Below, one piece after another: positions 26,031 to 27,713 of a DNA stretch of 27,713 nucleotides (position 1 is its first letter; the number at the start of each line of letters is the position of its first letter). Under the pieces are notes generated by a model that saw only the letters and a list, made by a program, of their open reading frames with translations, did not search any database and was not told the origin of the DNA. Source of the DNA: Anthracocystis setariae (Eukaryota > Basidiomycota > Ustilaginomycetes > Ustilaginales > Ustilaginaceae); NCBI GenBank assembly GCA_928724745.1, contig CAKMXJ010000035.1, positions 1 to 27,713 of the forward strand, read 5' to 3'. Made by a program: the position numbers and the translations under genes.

Positions 26031-27713
26031 GATGGGAGTAATAACCATGATGTCGAACGAGGACTATGAACAGGCGAAAACGGGTGGTAGTATTAGAAGA
26101 TCGGCACTCCCGAAAGCAGATTCCAAACGGTCTTGTAGGGTCTGGCAATGCCACAATGGACGAAGGCTCTCGAGGAAAGGAACCGAGGCTGTTACAAATT
26201 TCGTGTTTTTGGCAGTACAGGACCGGACTTACTTTTTTTTTTTTTGGCGTGTCAGTGGAAGTTCGGAGAATTTTTTTCTCGGATCACGGAGCAGAATCGG
26301 GCTTGGTATCCCGGATCGGCGATGAGAACTGTTAGAGACTTTATCTTGGCGGATCTTTTTGCTAGGCTTGTACGAGGACAGACGTACTCTACATGGGGGC
26401 AGCACTATACACTGGCAGGGCAACTTCGGTCCACCAAGGAATGCCGAGGCGAGATGTCTCAAATAACGTCGAGAAGTCAGACGACAAACAATGATTGAGT
26501 TTCGCGAGTTGCTCTCTCCGACAATCAGTTGGACAGCTGCCCCAACTGCCACACGCCGCGCAGAACTGCACCTACCTGAGCTTGAATCAGTGCAAGAGAA
26601 GTTTCGGCTTGTATCTCGCTTTGGTGCTTCGACCGTCGCAAGTATAATATGTCGGCTCGCTGAGCATGTGCTCGCTGAGTTTAGCTGATTGCAAGCGATG
26701 ATACCAGCACATGGGTTTTGAGCTCGAGAATGGTTTGCGGAAGTGAGTGAACAGCAGGCAACAAACCACATTTGAAAAACGACGAGAGCGCCGCTTTTCC
26801 CGAAGTGGTTGTTTCCTCGGCAACGGCAGCTCACTGTTTGCTGACGGAAAAATTGCACTTTTCAACAGCAAGAGGGATTCACGATTTGAGCTCGATGTAG
26901 CTGCAGCCCTGCTGTCGCCTACTGCCATGGCTCGCTACCATGCGGGAACCTAAGTATGGCCACTATTTGTCGGCTGTCGCCTTTCGCCAATACTGTAATC
27001 GCCAGGACTGCCGGGTCCAGCCTCCGGCAGTACCATGTCTGACCCTGACCTTTGGGAACGGTGAACTGGAAGCAGTCATATCGGCAAACCCTGCAGCATG
27101 AATCCCAGAGCCGGACAAAAAGTTTCAGTTCTGAGACACGGACCACGGTCGGAATTGGCTAGAGCGCGGCTGTACAGCTCAAAATAGTTCATAGTTCAGT
27201 GTCCGTTACGTAATCAGCCAATTCAATATAGACTCATGCCGTTACCCTAGGATGACGTGTTCGAATTGCCGACGGAGAGCCTTATCGCCTCGTCACTTTT
27301 CACCGGACGTGAGGGGTATGCAAAAAAAAAAAATAGAAAAAACTAGACAATTCGACACATCAAATCGCGGCGATCCAGTAAACATCAAAAAGCTTGATTC
27401 GGATCAAAGCTGAAACAGACTAAAGGAATAACATCGCGGCTTGACCTACGTTGCGTCCCAATGAAAGGAGAAAAAAAAAAAGCGTTGGGTTAACTTTCCC
27501 CGGATGTGTGTGTGTGCGAGTGTATACTGTATTTATGTAAATCACTGACCGCCACCTCCTTTCCAATGCGGCAGCCAAATCATAGGACTATGCTACCACA
27601 CCTTACTGTTTTGAATCCATCAATACGGATGTTCATATCGCCAACTATGGTCTGAGGCACATGGTGTCAGAGTACGATCAGATTGGCTTCCTTCCGTCCT
27701 AGTGATGTGTTAG
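26031..27713. other. Intergenic region upstream of the FKBP gene, no gene seen
   Basis: The open frames (the longest about 209 codons on the minus strand, 26229-26858) show no domain, and their composition is Ser/Arg/Cys-rich as expected of chance frames. There are poly-T and poly-A runs (26231-26242, 27320-27331, 27471-27481) and a short TG run near 27505. The proximal part should contain the FKBP promoter. I found no tRNA-like structure. Confidence 0.5.

Noticed and set aside
26229..26858. Minus-strand frame of 209 codons
   Set aside because: No domain, low-complexity composition, ends in a poly-Lys run from poly-T; looks like a chance frame.

Overview
The window looks like a transposon-rich stretch of a fungal chromosome, most likely a basidiomycete. 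The supports are short GT-AG introns of 73 and 89 nt, chromovirus-type Ty3/gypsy retrotransposons, and an FPR3/FPR4-type nucleolar FKBP gene with a nucleoplasmin-like N-terminus. I cannot name the species. Only the FKBP gene (24827-26030, minus) is clearly a host housekeeping gene.

Layout. (1) Positions 1-8149 are most of a Ty3/gypsy element (element 1, minus strand, running off the left edge): an inferred 5' LTR at 7037-8149, an intact gag (6999-5323) and an intact pol with chromodomain (5326-1493), joined by an ATGA stop/start overlap. Beyond pol, on the opposite strand, is an intron-containing gene for a Zn2Cys6-like cysteine-rich protein (7-1339). (2) Positions 8152-9609 are the 3' part of a gene with a zinc ribbon and an OTU cysteine-protease domain; its 5' end stops at the element 1 LTR. 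(3) Positions 9610-14432 hold minisatellites (69, 20 and 21 bp units) and two minus-strand genes (11074-11616 and 12387-14432) that share a double zinc-finger N-terminus. The larger one also shares a domain with the OTU gene. (4) Positions 14454-23068 are a complete second gypsy element (element 2, plus strand). It has two 495-bp LTRs differing at three sites by my reading and a 5-bp target duplication GATGG. Its gag and protease are frameshifted, RT to integrase is open but the expected integrase catalytic Glu is Lys, and the chromodomain is shifted out of frame. It too carries an antisense gene for a cysteine-rich protein between pol and the 3' LTR. (5) Positions 23074-24360 are the displaced upstream region of the 12387-14432 gene, with repeats of the GGACYGTCTTC family. 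(6) The FKBP gene follows, then about 1.7 kb in which I find no gene.

Three patterns stand out. Both gypsy elements, though clearly different, carry an antisense gene for a binuclear-zinc-cluster-like protein 3' of pol, and both have repeated palindromic GC-rich motifs in U3; this suggests an element-encoded regulator acting on its own LTR. A family of zinc-finger / 'NALGW' / zinc-ribbon / OTU proteins sits among GGACCGTCTT repeat arrays and looks like the coding part of an unrecognised mobile element or expanded family. Both gypsy elements lie with the 5' LTR head-to-head against one of these genes.

All calls come from reading the sequence and translations; no database search or alignment was run. 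Two apparent single-base frameshifts in the FKBP gene suggest the assembly may contain indel errors, which bears on how the frameshifts in element 2 are read.
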